Shown: positions 35,863 through 43,570 of the stretch, one piece after another | How the letters are laid out: every line of letters begins with the position of its first letter | How positions within the stretch are numbered: position 1 is the first letter of the stretch | From: Kitasatospora griseola | GTDB taxonomy: Bacteria > Actinomycetota > Actinomycetes > Streptomycetales > Streptomycetaceae | Direction: 5' to 3' | DNA length: 49,960 nt | NCBI RefSeq assembly: GCF_014648555.1 | Contig: NZ_BMRI01000015.1 | Location: 30,240 to 80,199 of the forward strand | Notes under the pieces: model-generated | Told to the model about the DNA's origin: nothing | The model's input: the letters and a program-made list of their open reading frames with translations, nothing else | Database searches by the model: none | Position numbers and translations under genes: made by a program

Positions 35863-35910
35863 CGCCTTCTCCTGCCGTCGTGGGCTGCTCCGGTTCGTTC
35901 CGGTGAATTC

Positions 35911-35941
35911 ACTATAGCGGGCGGGATCGGGGCGGCGTCAA
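35911..35941 (-). promoter_or_regulatory. Consensus-like promoter for the Cys-rich ORF / tRNA-Cys unit
   Basis: On the minus strand, -35 TTGACG (35941-35936), a 19-nt spacer, and -10 TATAGT (35916-35911). A start near 35904 would give a leader of about 42 nt. The palindrome GTGAATTCAC (35903-35912) overlaps the -10 box and start site and could be an operator. Confidence 0.65.
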
Positions 35942-36023
35942 TGGAAAGCGGTAATTCGTCGATGAATTCCGCGTGTCGGCGCTGTGCTACGGTCGGGAAC
36001 GAGGCGGGTGCTGGTGGCCCGTC

Positions 36024-36063
36024 CCGGACGAGGTGCGTCGTACCCGGTATGACAAGACGGCGC
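36024..36063 (+). promoter_or_regulatory. Guanidine-III (ykkC-III) riboswitch
   Basis: The 40-nt segment reads CCGG ACGAGG TGCG..., then TACCCGGT, then GACAAGACGGCGC. It keeps the order and key bases of the guanidine-III class: the CCGG/CCGG pairing, the ACGAGG strand and the GCGTCGT/ACGGCGC helix (one G-U pair), forming the guanidinium-binding pseudoknot. It lies 36 nt before an SMR guanidinium exporter gene and is expected to switch that gene on when guanidinium is bound. A -10-like TACGGT lies at 35988-35993. Confidence 0.9.
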
Positions 36064-36099
36064 GGTAGGTGGTTCGACTACTGCGAGGAGTCCGTCGTC

Positions 36100-36414
36100 A
36101 TGGCGTGGGTGGTTCTGATCGTCGCCGGTGTGCTGGAGACCGTCTGGGCGGTGGCCCTGGAGGCCAGCAAGGGGTTCTCGCGGCTGGTGCCGAGTCTGGT
36201 GTTCGCGGTGGGTCTGGTCCTGTCGATGGGCGGGCTGGCGTACGCGATGCGGTCGATTCCGTTGGGGACCGGGTATGCGGTGTGGGTCGGCATCGGCGCG
36301 GTGGGGACGGCGCTGTACGGGATGGCAGCGATGGGGGACGCGGTGAGTGCGGCCCGGATCACCTGCCTGGTGCTGATCCTGGCCGGGGTGGTGGGGCTGA
36401 AGGTGCTGCACTAG
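36100..36414 (+). CDS. gdx: SMR-family guanidinium exporter (Gdx/SugE)
   Basis: A 104-residue protein with four membrane helices. It keeps the proton- and substrate-coupling E13 and the residues typical of the Gdx subgroup rather than multidrug EmrE types: W16, S42, Y59 and W62 (in GTGYAVWVGIGAVGTALYGM). It works as an antiparallel dimer exchanging protons for guanidinium. The guanidine-III riboswitch just upstream supports this substrate independently. The ribosome binding site GAGGAG lies about 10 nt before the ATG. The product is the smallest typical size of the family. Confidence 0.94.
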   Translation: MAWVVLIVAGVLETVWAVALEASKGFSRLVPSLVFAVGLVLSMGGLAYAMRSIPLGTGYAVWVGIGAVGTALYGMAAMGDAVSAARITCLVLILAGVVGLKVLH

Positions 36415-36499
36415 CGGAACCGGCGGAGGCAGGGCCTAGGGCCGGCGGCGGAGGTCGTCGTCGGCCGAAGGGTCAGGACCAAGAGGCGATGACGGCACT

Positions 36500-36505
36500 T
36501 ACCAT
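36500..36505 (+). promoter_or_regulatory. Leaderless-type -10 box for the MFS gene
   Basis: TACCAT, 6 nt, then GTG 36512 (a second GTG sits one codon earlier); no ribosome binding site. Confidence 0.45.
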
Positions 36506-36511
36506 GTCGTG

Positions 36512-37954
36512 GTGACCACCACCTCCCCGGCCGAAACGGCAGCATCGCGGCAGATACCCGACGACGACGGCACGGGAGGTGTGCTCAGCGGCCCCTGGCG
36601 GGCGCTGACGCTGGGCATCGTCTCGGTGGTGCTGCTGCTGGCGTTCGAGGCGACGGCGGTGAACACCGCGATGCCGACCGCGGCGCAGCAGCTCGACGGT
36701 ATCGGCCTGTACGCGTTCGCGTTCTCCGCGTACTTCACCACCACGCTGCTGGCGATGGTGGTGTCGGGGCAGCTGTGCGACCGGCGCGGGCCGCTGGTGC
36801 CGCTGTTCAGCGGGATCGCGGTGTTCGCGGCCGGGCTGGTGATCGCCGGCACCGCCGTGAACATGTGGATGTTCGTCGCGGGCCGGGCGGTGCAGGGCCT
36901 GGGCGGCGGCCTGGTGATCGTGGCGCTGTACGTGGTGGTCGGCCGGGCGTTCCCGGAGCGGCTGCGCCCGGCGGTGTTCGCCGCGTTCTCGGCGGCCTGG
37001 GTGCTGCCGTCGATCCTCGGCCCGGTGATCTCCGGCGCGGTCACCCAGCACCTGGGCTGGCGCTGGGTGTTCCTCGCGGTGCCGGTGCTGGTGCTGCTGC
37101 CGCTCGCGGTGATGGGCCCGGCGCTGCGCCGTTCCGAGCGGCGCCAGCCGCCGCTGCAGGTGCAGCCGTACGACTGGCGGCGGACCCGGGACGCGGCGAT
37201 GGTCGCGGTCGGCGCGGCGCTGCTGCAGTACGCGGGTCAGCGGCTGGACGGCTGGTCGCTGCTGCCGGCGGCCGCCGGGGTGGCGCTGATCGGCCCGGCG
37301 GTGCTGCGGCTGCTGCCGAAGGGGACGCTGCGGGCGGCCCGCGGTCTGCCGACGGTGATCCTGCTGCGCGGGCTGGCGGCGGGCGCGTTCTTCGCGTCCG
37401 AGCTGTTCATCCCGCTGATGATGCAGACCCAGCGCGGCCTGTCGGTGACCATGGCGGGCCTGACGCTGGCGCCGGGCGGACTGTCCTGGGCGCTGGGGTC
37501 GTGGCTGCAGGGCCGGCCGGGTGCGGAGCGCCACCGGGAGGCGATGATCCGGTACGGGTTCGTGCTGACCGCGGTGGCGATCGGCGCGGCGGCGCTGGTG
37601 CTGTTCTCGTCGGTGCCGGTCTGGGTGACGGCGGCGGCCTGGGCGGTCGGCGGCTCCGGCATGGGCATGGCGATCGCCAGCATCAGCGTGCTGATGATGA
37701 AGCTGTCGGCGCCGGCGGAGACCGGCGAGAACTCGGCGGCGCTGCAGCTGAGCGACGCGCTGGGCAACGTGCTGCTGACCGGTCTCGCGGGTGTGCTGTT
37801 CGCGGCGTTGGGCGGCGGGGCGGTCAGCGCCGTGGCCCGCGACGCGGCGCTGCCGGCGGGGGCGTTCGCCGCGGTGTTCCTGACGATGCCGGTGGTGGCG
37901 CTGGCCGGTGCGGCGCTCTCCGGCCGGGCCGTGCCGGCCCGGCCGAAGGCGTGA
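36512..37954 (+). CDS. MFS exporter (DHA2-like)
   Basis: A 480-residue permease with about 14 membrane helices. The MFS loop motif GQLCDRRGPLVPL follows helix 2, and GRAVQGLGGGLVIVALYVVVGRAFPERLRP is the export-type motif of helices 4-5. It probably exports a small molecule with proton antiport; the substrate cannot be inferred. The first 25 residues are polar and cytoplasmic. It follows the guanidinium exporter by 97 bases but appears to have its own promoter, and its 3' end faces the deacetylase-like gene with only 15 bases between. Confidence 0.85.
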   Translation: MTTTSPAETAASRQIPDDDGTGGVLSGPWRALTLGIVSVVLLLAFEATAVNTAMPTAAQQLDGIGLYAFAFSAYFTTTLLAMVVSGQLCDRRGPLVPLFSGIAVFAAGLVIAGTAVNMWMFVAGRAVQGLGGGLVIVALYVVVGRAFPERLRPAVFAAFSAAWVLPSILGPVISGAVTQHLGWRWVFLAVPVLVLLPLAVMGPALRRSERRQPPLQVQPYDWRRTRDAAMVAVGAALLQYAGQRLDGWSLLPAAAGVALIGPAVLRLLPKGTLRAARGLPTVILLRGLAAGAFFASELFIPLMMQTQRGLSVTMAGLTLAPGGLSWALGSWLQGRPGAERHREAMIRYGFVLTAVAIGAAALVLFSSVPVWVTAAAWAVGGSGMGMAIASISVLMMKLSAPAETGENSAALQLSDALGNVLLTGLAGVLFAALGGGAVSAVARDAALPAGAFAAVFLTMPVVALAGAALSGRAVPARPKA

Positions 37955-37969
37955 GGACCTGACGGAGGA

Positions 37970-39271
37970 CTACTTGCCGCCGGCCACCGGCGGCACGGAC
38001 GGGCGGGTGGTGGCGGCGGGGGCGCCCGCCCCGCCGAGGTAGCTGCTCCAGCCGCCCTCGGGGCTCTGGCCGGGGGTGAGGGCCTGGAGCTTCTTGAGCA
38101 CGGCCGGGTCCTGCACCTCCAGCCACTCGACCAGCTGCCGGAAGGACACCATCCGGACCTCGGGCTTGTCGGCGATCGCCTTCAGGACCTCCTCGACGGC
38201 GTTCATGTAGATGCCGCCGTTCCAGCCCTCGAAGTGGTTGCCGATGATGAACGGCGCCCGGTTGCCGCGGTAGGCGCGGTCGAAGCCGGCCAGGTAGGCG
38301 TCGCGGGCCTGGGCCTGCCAGAAGGCGCGGCGGCCGGGGTCGCCCTTGGTGTTGTCGCCGGACTGGTTGTACATGATGTTGTAGTCCATCGAGAGCACCT
38401 GGAAGGTGTGCCCGGGGAACGGGATGGACTGCAGCGGCATGTCCCACAGCGCGCCGCCGGCGAACTTCTGCGGCCACATCTGCAGCCCGCCGGGGCCGGA
38501 ACTGTCGTACTTCCAGCCGCGCTTGACGGCGGTGGGCAGCAGGCCGCGCTGGCCCTCCAGGCAGGGGGTGCGGCCGCCGATCAGCTCCTTGCGGTAGTCG
38601 AAGGGCAGCGCGGGCAGATCGGTGTTGCCGGTGTTGGTCTTCCAGTTCATGACGAAGTCCATCGCCTGCTGGATCTCGCTGTCCCAGTCATCGGGGGACC
38701 AGCGGCCGCCGCCGTTGGCGCCGCAGAAGTGCCCGTTGAAGTGGGTGCCGATCTCGTGTCCGTCCAGCCAGGCCGCGCTGATCTCCTCGATGGTGGCGCG
38801 GATGTGGGCGTCGCTCAGGTAGCCGATGTCGGAGGCGCCGACCTGGTGCTGCGGCGGGTGGTACATGGACTTCTTCGACTCGGGCAGGGTGTAGATGCCG
38901 GAGAGGAAGAACGTCATGGTGGCGTCGTGGTCCTTGGCGAGCTGCCGGAACCGGCTGAACAGGCGGTCGTCGAGCTCGCCCGCGCCATCCCAGGAGAACA
39001 CCACGAACTGAGGGGGCTTCTGGCCGGGCTCCAGCGGTTCGGGGGTGGGCTGGCCCGGCTGGGGGCCGGTGTCGGAGGTGGAGCCGTCGCCGATCAGGGT
39101 GGCGGGGGGCTTGGGGACGGCGCTGGGGGTCTCGTTCGCGGCGAGGCCGTCGGCCCGGGCCGGCCCGTCGGCTCCGCCCCCGCTCCCGGAGGTGCTCGCG
39201 CAGCCGGCCGCGAGGGTGGCGGCGGTCGCCGCACCGGCGGCCAGCAGCGTCCTGCGGGAGAAGGCGTCCAT
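37970..39271 (-). CDS. Exported polysaccharide-deacetylase-like lipoprotein
   Basis: A 433-residue lipoprotein. The N-terminus has a twin-arginine motif (SRRTLLAAG) and a lipobox LAAGC with the cysteine at about residue 24, followed by a Gly/Ser-rich tether. The body matches CE4-like domains: FVVFSWDGAGELDD at the first strand, then ATMTFFLSG, HEIGTHFNGHF with the metal-type histidines, and the late IIGNHFEGWNGG. The usual DD pair of NodB enzymes is replaced by WDG, so metal binding and activity are uncertain. It could act on cell-wall or extracellular glycans. No clear ribosome binding site; the ATG is set by the signal peptide. Confidence 0.78.
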   Translation of the reverse strand: MDAFSRRTLLAAGAATAATLAAGCASTSGSGGGADGPARADGLAANETPSAVPKPPATLIGDGSTSDTGPQPGQPTPEPLEPGQKPPQFVVFSWDGAGELDDRLFSRFRQLAKDHDATMTFFLSGIYTLPESKKSMYHPPQHQVGASDIGYLSDAHIRATIEEISAAWLDGHEIGTHFNGHFCGANGGGRWSPDDWDSEIQQAMDFVMNWKTNTGNTDLPALPFDYRKELIGGRTPCLEGQRGLLPTAVKRGWKYDSSGPGGLQMWPQKFAGGALWDMPLQSIPFPGHTFQVLSMDYNIMYNQSGDNTKGDPGRRAFWQAQARDAYLAGFDRAYRGNRAPFIIGNHFEGWNGGIYMNAVEEVLKAIADKPEVRMVSFRQLVEWLEVQDPAVLKKLQALTPGQSPEGGWSSYLGGAGAPAATTRPSVPPVAGGK

Positions 39272-39557
39272 GTCTCACATCCGTTCACCAGGGAGTATGG
39301 GGAAGGCACCGGCCGGAGGTGCGGTCCGTCGGATGGAATGAACGGTGCGTCGTCCGGGGGAGTCGGCCCCAGCATCGCACGGGCCGCCACGCCGTGCCGG
39401 GAAGCACGGCCCGGGGTACGGATGACCGGGGGACGCCGCTCCGGAAGGCTCACCTGTTCGGCGCACCGGGCCGGTGCGGCACCGCCGTCCGGGCGTTGAC
39501 CTGGCATCAGATGGCACGGACCGGATCGGACCCCGGACGAGGAGGACGCACCCGCCG

Positions 39558-42080
39558 ATGTGGCAGTCGCTGCTGGACGCCTACCGGGACCGGATCGTCG
39601 ACACCGGACGGGAGCCGCTGTTCCTGCTGCTGCTCGGTCTGGTGCTGGCGTTCCTGTTCATCCGGATCAGCACCCGGCTGATCCGCGCCCAGGTCCGCTG
39701 GTGGCCGGGCAACGTCACGCCCGGCGGGCTGCACATCCACCACGTGGTGTTCGGCCAGGCCCTGTTGCTGATCTGCGGCGTCGCCGCGTTCGCGGTGCGC
39801 GGCGACGGCGGCTCCTGGTGGAACCTGCTCGGCTTCGGGTTCGGGGTCGGCTGCGGACTGGTGCTGGACGAGTTCGCGCTGGTGCTGCACCTGAAGGACG
39901 TCTACTGGTCGACCCAGGGCCGCACCTCGGTGGACGCCGTGATGCTCGCCGTCGCCACCATCGGCCTGCTGCTGCTCGGCGAACTCCCGCTCGGCGGCTT
40001 CGCCCGCCACCCCGACGGGCCCACCCTGGCGGGGGCCTGCGGGCTGCTCGCCCTGGTGGTGGTCAGCCTGCTCAAGGGCAAGACCTGGACGGGCCTGCTC
40101 GGCATCATGCTCTGGCCGCTCGCCCTGGTCGGCGCGGTGCGGCTGGCCCGGCCGCAGAGCCCGTGGGCCCGCTGGCGCTACCGGTCCCGGCCCCGCCGGC
40201 TGGCCCGCGCCGAGCGGCGCGAGGAGCGCATCCACCGCCGCCTGGTCGCGGCGAAGACCGCCGTCTACGACCTGGTGGCCGGCACCCCCGACGCCGACCT
40301 CGAACCCGCGCCGGCGGCGCCGGCCGCCGCGCCGCCGGCCGTCCCGCCGCCCGCCGTCGCCGAGGCGCCGCCGCCCGCGCCGTGGCGGCTGCGCTGCGCC
40401 GCGTCCGTCCAGTGGTACCTGCGGATCGTCACCCTGATCGACCTGCTCGGCGCGGTCGTCGCGCCGTTCCGCGCGCAGGTCCAACGGGTCGACCGCGGCG
40501 AGTACTTCACGCCGGTGCTGGTCACCTCCGGGTTCACTGCGGCGCTGCTGTCCGGCCTGCTCGCGGTGATGCTGCGCCGCCGCAAGCGCGCCGCGTGGAT
40601 CGCCGCGCTGGTCGTCGTGCTGGCGCACGCCGGGCTGTACGGGCTGGCGCTGGCCTTCCCGGAGTTCCGCGCGCACCCGTTCAACTGGTTCTCGGCGGCG
40701 CTCACCCTCGCCGTCCTGCTGGCGCTGCTGCTGAGCCGCCCCGTGTTCCGGGTGCGCGGCGGGCGCGGCAACGTGCCGCTGGCGGCCGCCGTGCTGGTGG
40801 TCGGCGGGGCGCTGCTCACCGCCCTCGGCGCGGTCGCCGTCCGGCTCGGGCACACCGACGGCGTGCCGGACTGGGGCGAGGCTGCCCGGTACGGGCTGCT
40901 GCGGCTGGTCACCCTCTCCGGCGTCGTCAAGGTCAGCGGGGTGGAGGTGCCGCGCTGGATCGACCTCGCGCTCAACCTGCTCGGCACCGCCCTGCTGCTG
41001 CTCACCCTGCGGATCCTGCTGCGCTCCCCGCTCGGTGCCGAGCAGCTCGGCCCGGAGGACGAGTCGAGGCTGCGCGGGCTGTTGGAGCGGCACGGCGGGC
41101 GGGACTCGCTGGGCTACTTCGCGCTGCGCCGCGACAAGTCGCCGTGCTTCTCGCCGAGCGGGAAGGCCGCCGTCGCCTACCGGGTGGTCAACGGCGTGGC
41201 GCTGGCCTCGGGCGATCCGATCGGCGACCCGGAGGCGTGGCCGCAGGCGATCGAGGAGTGGCAGCGGCTGGCCCGCGCGCACGCCTGGATCCCCGCCGCC
41301 GCCGGCGCGGGCGAGCAGGGCGGCACGGTGTACGCCCGGGTGGCGGGGCTGCGGGCGCTGCACCTCGGCGACGAGGCGGTGGTCGAGCCGGCCCGGTTCA
41401 CCCTGGACGGGCGGGAGATGGACGGCCTGCGGCAGACCTGCCGCCGGGTCGAACGGGCCGGGTACCGGGTGGTGGTCCGCCGGCACCGGGACATCCCCGC
41501 CGAGGAGTTCGCCGACCTGGTGCGGCTCGCCGACGCCTGGCGGCACGGCCGCACCGAACGCGGCTTCTCGATGGCGCTCGGCCGGCTCGGCGACCCCGCC
41601 GACGGCGACTGCCTGATCGCCGAGTGCCGCGACGAGGCCGGCCGGACCGCCGCCCTGCTGTCCTTCGTCCCGTGGGGCGCGGACGGGCTGTCGCTGGACC
41701 TGATGCGCCGCGACCGGGAGTCCGACCACGGGCTGGTCGAGTACACCGTGACGAGGCTGCTCGAACACGCCCGGGGCGGTGAGCCCGCGGTGCGGCGGGT
41801 GTCGCTGAACTTCGCGATGTTCCGCGAGGTGTTCGAGGAACGGATCGGCGCGGGGCCGGTGCTGCGGCTGTGGCGCGGGGTGCTGCGGTTCCTGTCGCGC
41901 TGGTGGCAGCTGGAGTCGCTGTACCGGGCCAACGCCCGCTACCGCCCGCACTGGCAGCCCCGGTACGTGCTGTACGAGAAGCCCTCCGAACTGCCCGCGA
42001 TCGGCCTGGCCACCGCCCTCGCCGAGGGCTTCCTGACCCGCCCCCGGCTGCGCCGCGGCCGCCCGGCGGGCCGGTCCTGA
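39558..42080 (+). CDS. Large membrane protein with C-terminal DUF2156 (aminoacyl-phosphatidylglycerol synthase-like) domain
   Basis: An 840-residue protein. About five helices occupy residues 15-215, the first loop carrying the notable HIHHVVFGQ. An Ala/Pro-rich linker (about 245-305) leads to a second membrane block (about 310-490) and a cytoplasmic DUF2156 domain (about 500-820: SLGYFALRRDKSPCFSPSGKA, ALASGDPIGDPEAW, FSMALGRLGD). DUF2156 is the GNAT-like catalytic part of MprF/LysX enzymes, which transfer amino acids from tRNA to lipids. No lysyl-tRNA synthetase domain is fused, unlike LysX. ATG 39558 has GGAGG about 12 nt upstream. Lipid aminoacylation is inferred, not proven. Confidence 0.8.
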   Translation: MWQSLLDAYRDRIVDTGREPLFLLLLGLVLAFLFIRISTRLIRAQVRWWPGNVTPGGLHIHHVVFGQALLLICGVAAFAVRGDGGSWWNLLGFGFGVGCGLVLDEFALVLHLKDVYWSTQGRTSVDAVMLAVATIGLLLLGELPLGGFARHPDGPTLAGACGLLALVVVSLLKGKTWTGLLGIMLWPLALVGAVRLARPQSPWARWRYRSRPRRLARAERREERIHRRLVAAKTAVYDLVAGTPDADLEPAPAAPAAAPPAVPPPAVAEAPPPAPWRLRCAASVQWYLRIVTLIDLLGAVVAPFRAQVQRVDRGEYFTPVLVTSGFTAALLSGLLAVMLRRRKRAAWIAALVVVLAHAGLYGLALAFPEFRAHPFNWFSAALTLAVLLALLLSRPVFRVRGGRGNVPLAAAVLVVGGALLTALGAVAVRLGHTDGVPDWGEAARYGLLRLVTLSGVVKVSGVEVPRWIDLALNLLGTALLLLTLRILLRSPLGAEQLGPEDESRLRGLLERHGGRDSLGYFALRRDKSPCFSPSGKAAVAYRVVNGVALASGDPIGDPEAWPQAIEEWQRLARAHAWIPAAAGAGEQGGTVYARVAGLRALHLGDEAVVEPARFTLDGREMDGLRQTCRRVERAGYRVVVRRHRDIPAEEFADLVRLADAWRHGRTERGFSMALGRLGDPADGDCLIAECRDEAGRTAALLSFVPWGADGLSLDLMRRDRESDHGLVEYTVTRLLEHARGGEPAVRRVSLNFAMFREVFEERIGAGPVLRLWRGVLRFLSRWWQLESLYRANARYRPHWQPRYVLYEKPSELPAIGLATALAEGFLTRPRLRRGRPAGRS

Positions 42081-42171
42081 CGGCCGGTCACCCGGGCGGA
42101 ACGCCGGGCGTGCCGGGGCGGGCGGCGATCGGTTGACTGGGCGCAGCGGTTCGGCGCGGGCGGAGGGTGCG

Positions 42172-42792
42172 GTGGGCGAGCGGGCATGGAGCAGGGCGGC
42201 GCTGGCCGCGGGGGCGATCGTGGCGGGGGCCTGGCTGCTGCACGGGGGAGCGCTGGGCGTGCTGCCGCCGGCCCCGGTCGCCGCGCAGGCCTACGACGGG
42301 ACGCCGGTCGGGCCCGCGGTGCCGCCACTGCCGTCCTCGCCGCCGGTGCGGGTCCGGATCCCGGCGCTCGGCGTGGACGCCCCCGTCGGCCCGCTGGGCC
42401 TGGACGGCGAGGGCCGCCTGGAGGCGCCGCCCGGGGCGGACGGCAATCTGGCGGGCTGGTACCGGGACGGCGCGGCCCCCGGGTCGAGCGGCGCGGCGGT
42501 GCTGGCCGGGCACGTCGACACCGCGCACGGCCCGGCGGTGTTCTACCGCCTGGGTGCGCTGCGCAGAGGAGACCAGGTGGAGGTCGCCCGGGCCGACCGG
42601 GCCACCGCCTGGTTCCAGGTGGACGGCGTGGAGATCTACCCGAAGCGGGAGTTCCCCGACGCCAAGGTGTACACGGCCACGCCCGATGCCCAGCTGCGGC
42701 TGATCACCTGTGGGGGCGCCTACACCCGCGAGGGCGGCTGGGAGGGGAACGTGGTGGTGTACGCACACCTGGTGCGCACTCAACGGGCCTGA
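42172..42792 (+). CDS. Class F-type sortase
   Basis: A 206-residue transpeptidase with one N-terminal membrane anchor (about 7-30) and a sortase domain. The catalytic residues are visible: H114 in LAGHVDTAHG, C180 in LRLITCGG and R186 in AYTREGG. Class F-type enzymes are typical of actinobacteria and their substrates are poorly known. GTG 42172 is chosen because GGAGGG lies 4-5 bases upstream; a TTG at 42133 opens the frame earlier without a ribosome binding site. No protein with an LPXTG-type sorting signal is encoded in the window. It is convergent with the SsgA-like gene. Confidence 0.88.
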   Translation: MGERAWSRAALAAGAIVAGAWLLHGGALGVLPPAPVAAQAYDGTPVGPAVPPLPSSPPVRVRIPALGVDAPVGPLGLDGEGRLEAPPGADGNLAGWYRDGAAPGSSGAAVLAGHVDTAHGPAVFYRLGALRRGDQVEVARADRATAWFQVDGVEIYPKREFPDAKVYTATPDAQLRLITCGGAYTREGGWEGNVVVYAHLVRTQRA

Positions 42793-42827
42793 CGGCCACC
42801 CGATGAGCGCCTGCCCCCGACGGGAGC

Positions 42828-43322
42828 TCAGGCCAGCAGCTGGGCGAGCGCCCGGTCGCAGTCCAGGTGCCGCAGCTCCTGGCCCTCCGGGACGGCCAGG
42901 TGGCTGCGCCACAGGAAGCGGCGCAGGTCCGCGCGGGCGAACTGGAGCAGCGCGACGCCCTCCGGGGAGCGCAGCTCGACCATGGTGCGCATGCCGAACG
43001 CGGGCCGGATCCGGACGTCGCCCTCGCCGGCCAGCTGCTCCAGGCCGACGGAGAGCAGCTGGCGGGCGAACACCCACTCGATGTCGGGCGCCGACTGGTC
43101 GGCGGGGACGGCGGCGGTGTCGAACGGGTCGCTCGGGTCGTAGGGGCCGTGGGGGTCGTACGGGTCGGTGTCCAGCGCGTACTCGGCGGGGAAGACCATC
43201 CGGACCGCCAGCGGGTCCTCGCAGCGGTAGCGCAGGGTGACCCGGAGCAGGGCGGAGCGGTGGGAGCCGAGGATCAGGCGGGCCTGGGTGTGTTGTTCGA
43301 TCGGTGCAGGGGCTGCGGACAC
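42828..43322 (-). CDS. SsgA-like sporulation/cell-division protein
   Basis: A 164-residue member of the SsgA-like (SALP) family, found only in sporulating actinomycetes and involved in placing division and wall-synthesis sites. Family features: RYRCEDPLAVRMVFPAEYAL, EWVFARQLLSVGL, GEGDVRIRP and the LLQFARADLRRFLWRS end. An acidic insertion with repeated (Y/F)DP-type units (DPYDPHGPYDPSDPFD, about residues 52-68) lengthens the protein over the usual ~135-145. GTG 43322 has GGAGG seven bases upstream. Which Ssg paralogue it represents cannot be decided from sequence alone. Confidence 0.85.
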   Translation of the reverse strand: MSAAPAPIEQHTQARLILGSHRSALLRVTLRYRCEDPLAVRMVFPAEYALDTDPYDPHGPYDPSDPFDTAAVPADQSAPDIEWVFARQLLSVGLEQLAGEGDVRIRPAFGMRTMVELRSPEGVALLQFARADLRRFLWRSHLAVPEGQELRHLDCDRALAQLLA

Positions 43323-43570
43323 GACGATTCCTCCGGAGTGTGGGGGTGCGACCGGTGTCGCCTTCCGTGACTGAAGAGTCGGAAGGGGCAGGAGCAATTA
43401 CACCGGTTTTGGGGTCCTTTCGAGTGATCTGCGCCACATCGGCAGGGATGAGTCGGGCATTTCGGTCGTCGAGCGCGGGGGTGTCGTGCGCAGCGGCCCG
43501 GCCGCCCGGGCAGGATCGCAGGAATCGACCGGGCTGCCGCCGGTCCGACCGGGCCAGGGGGGGCGAGATC

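Noticed and set aside
39507..41951. An 814-codon minus-strand open frame opposite the DUF2156 gene
   Set aside because: Low-complexity Arg/Pro/Gln-rich product without domains; shadow of the plus-strand gene.
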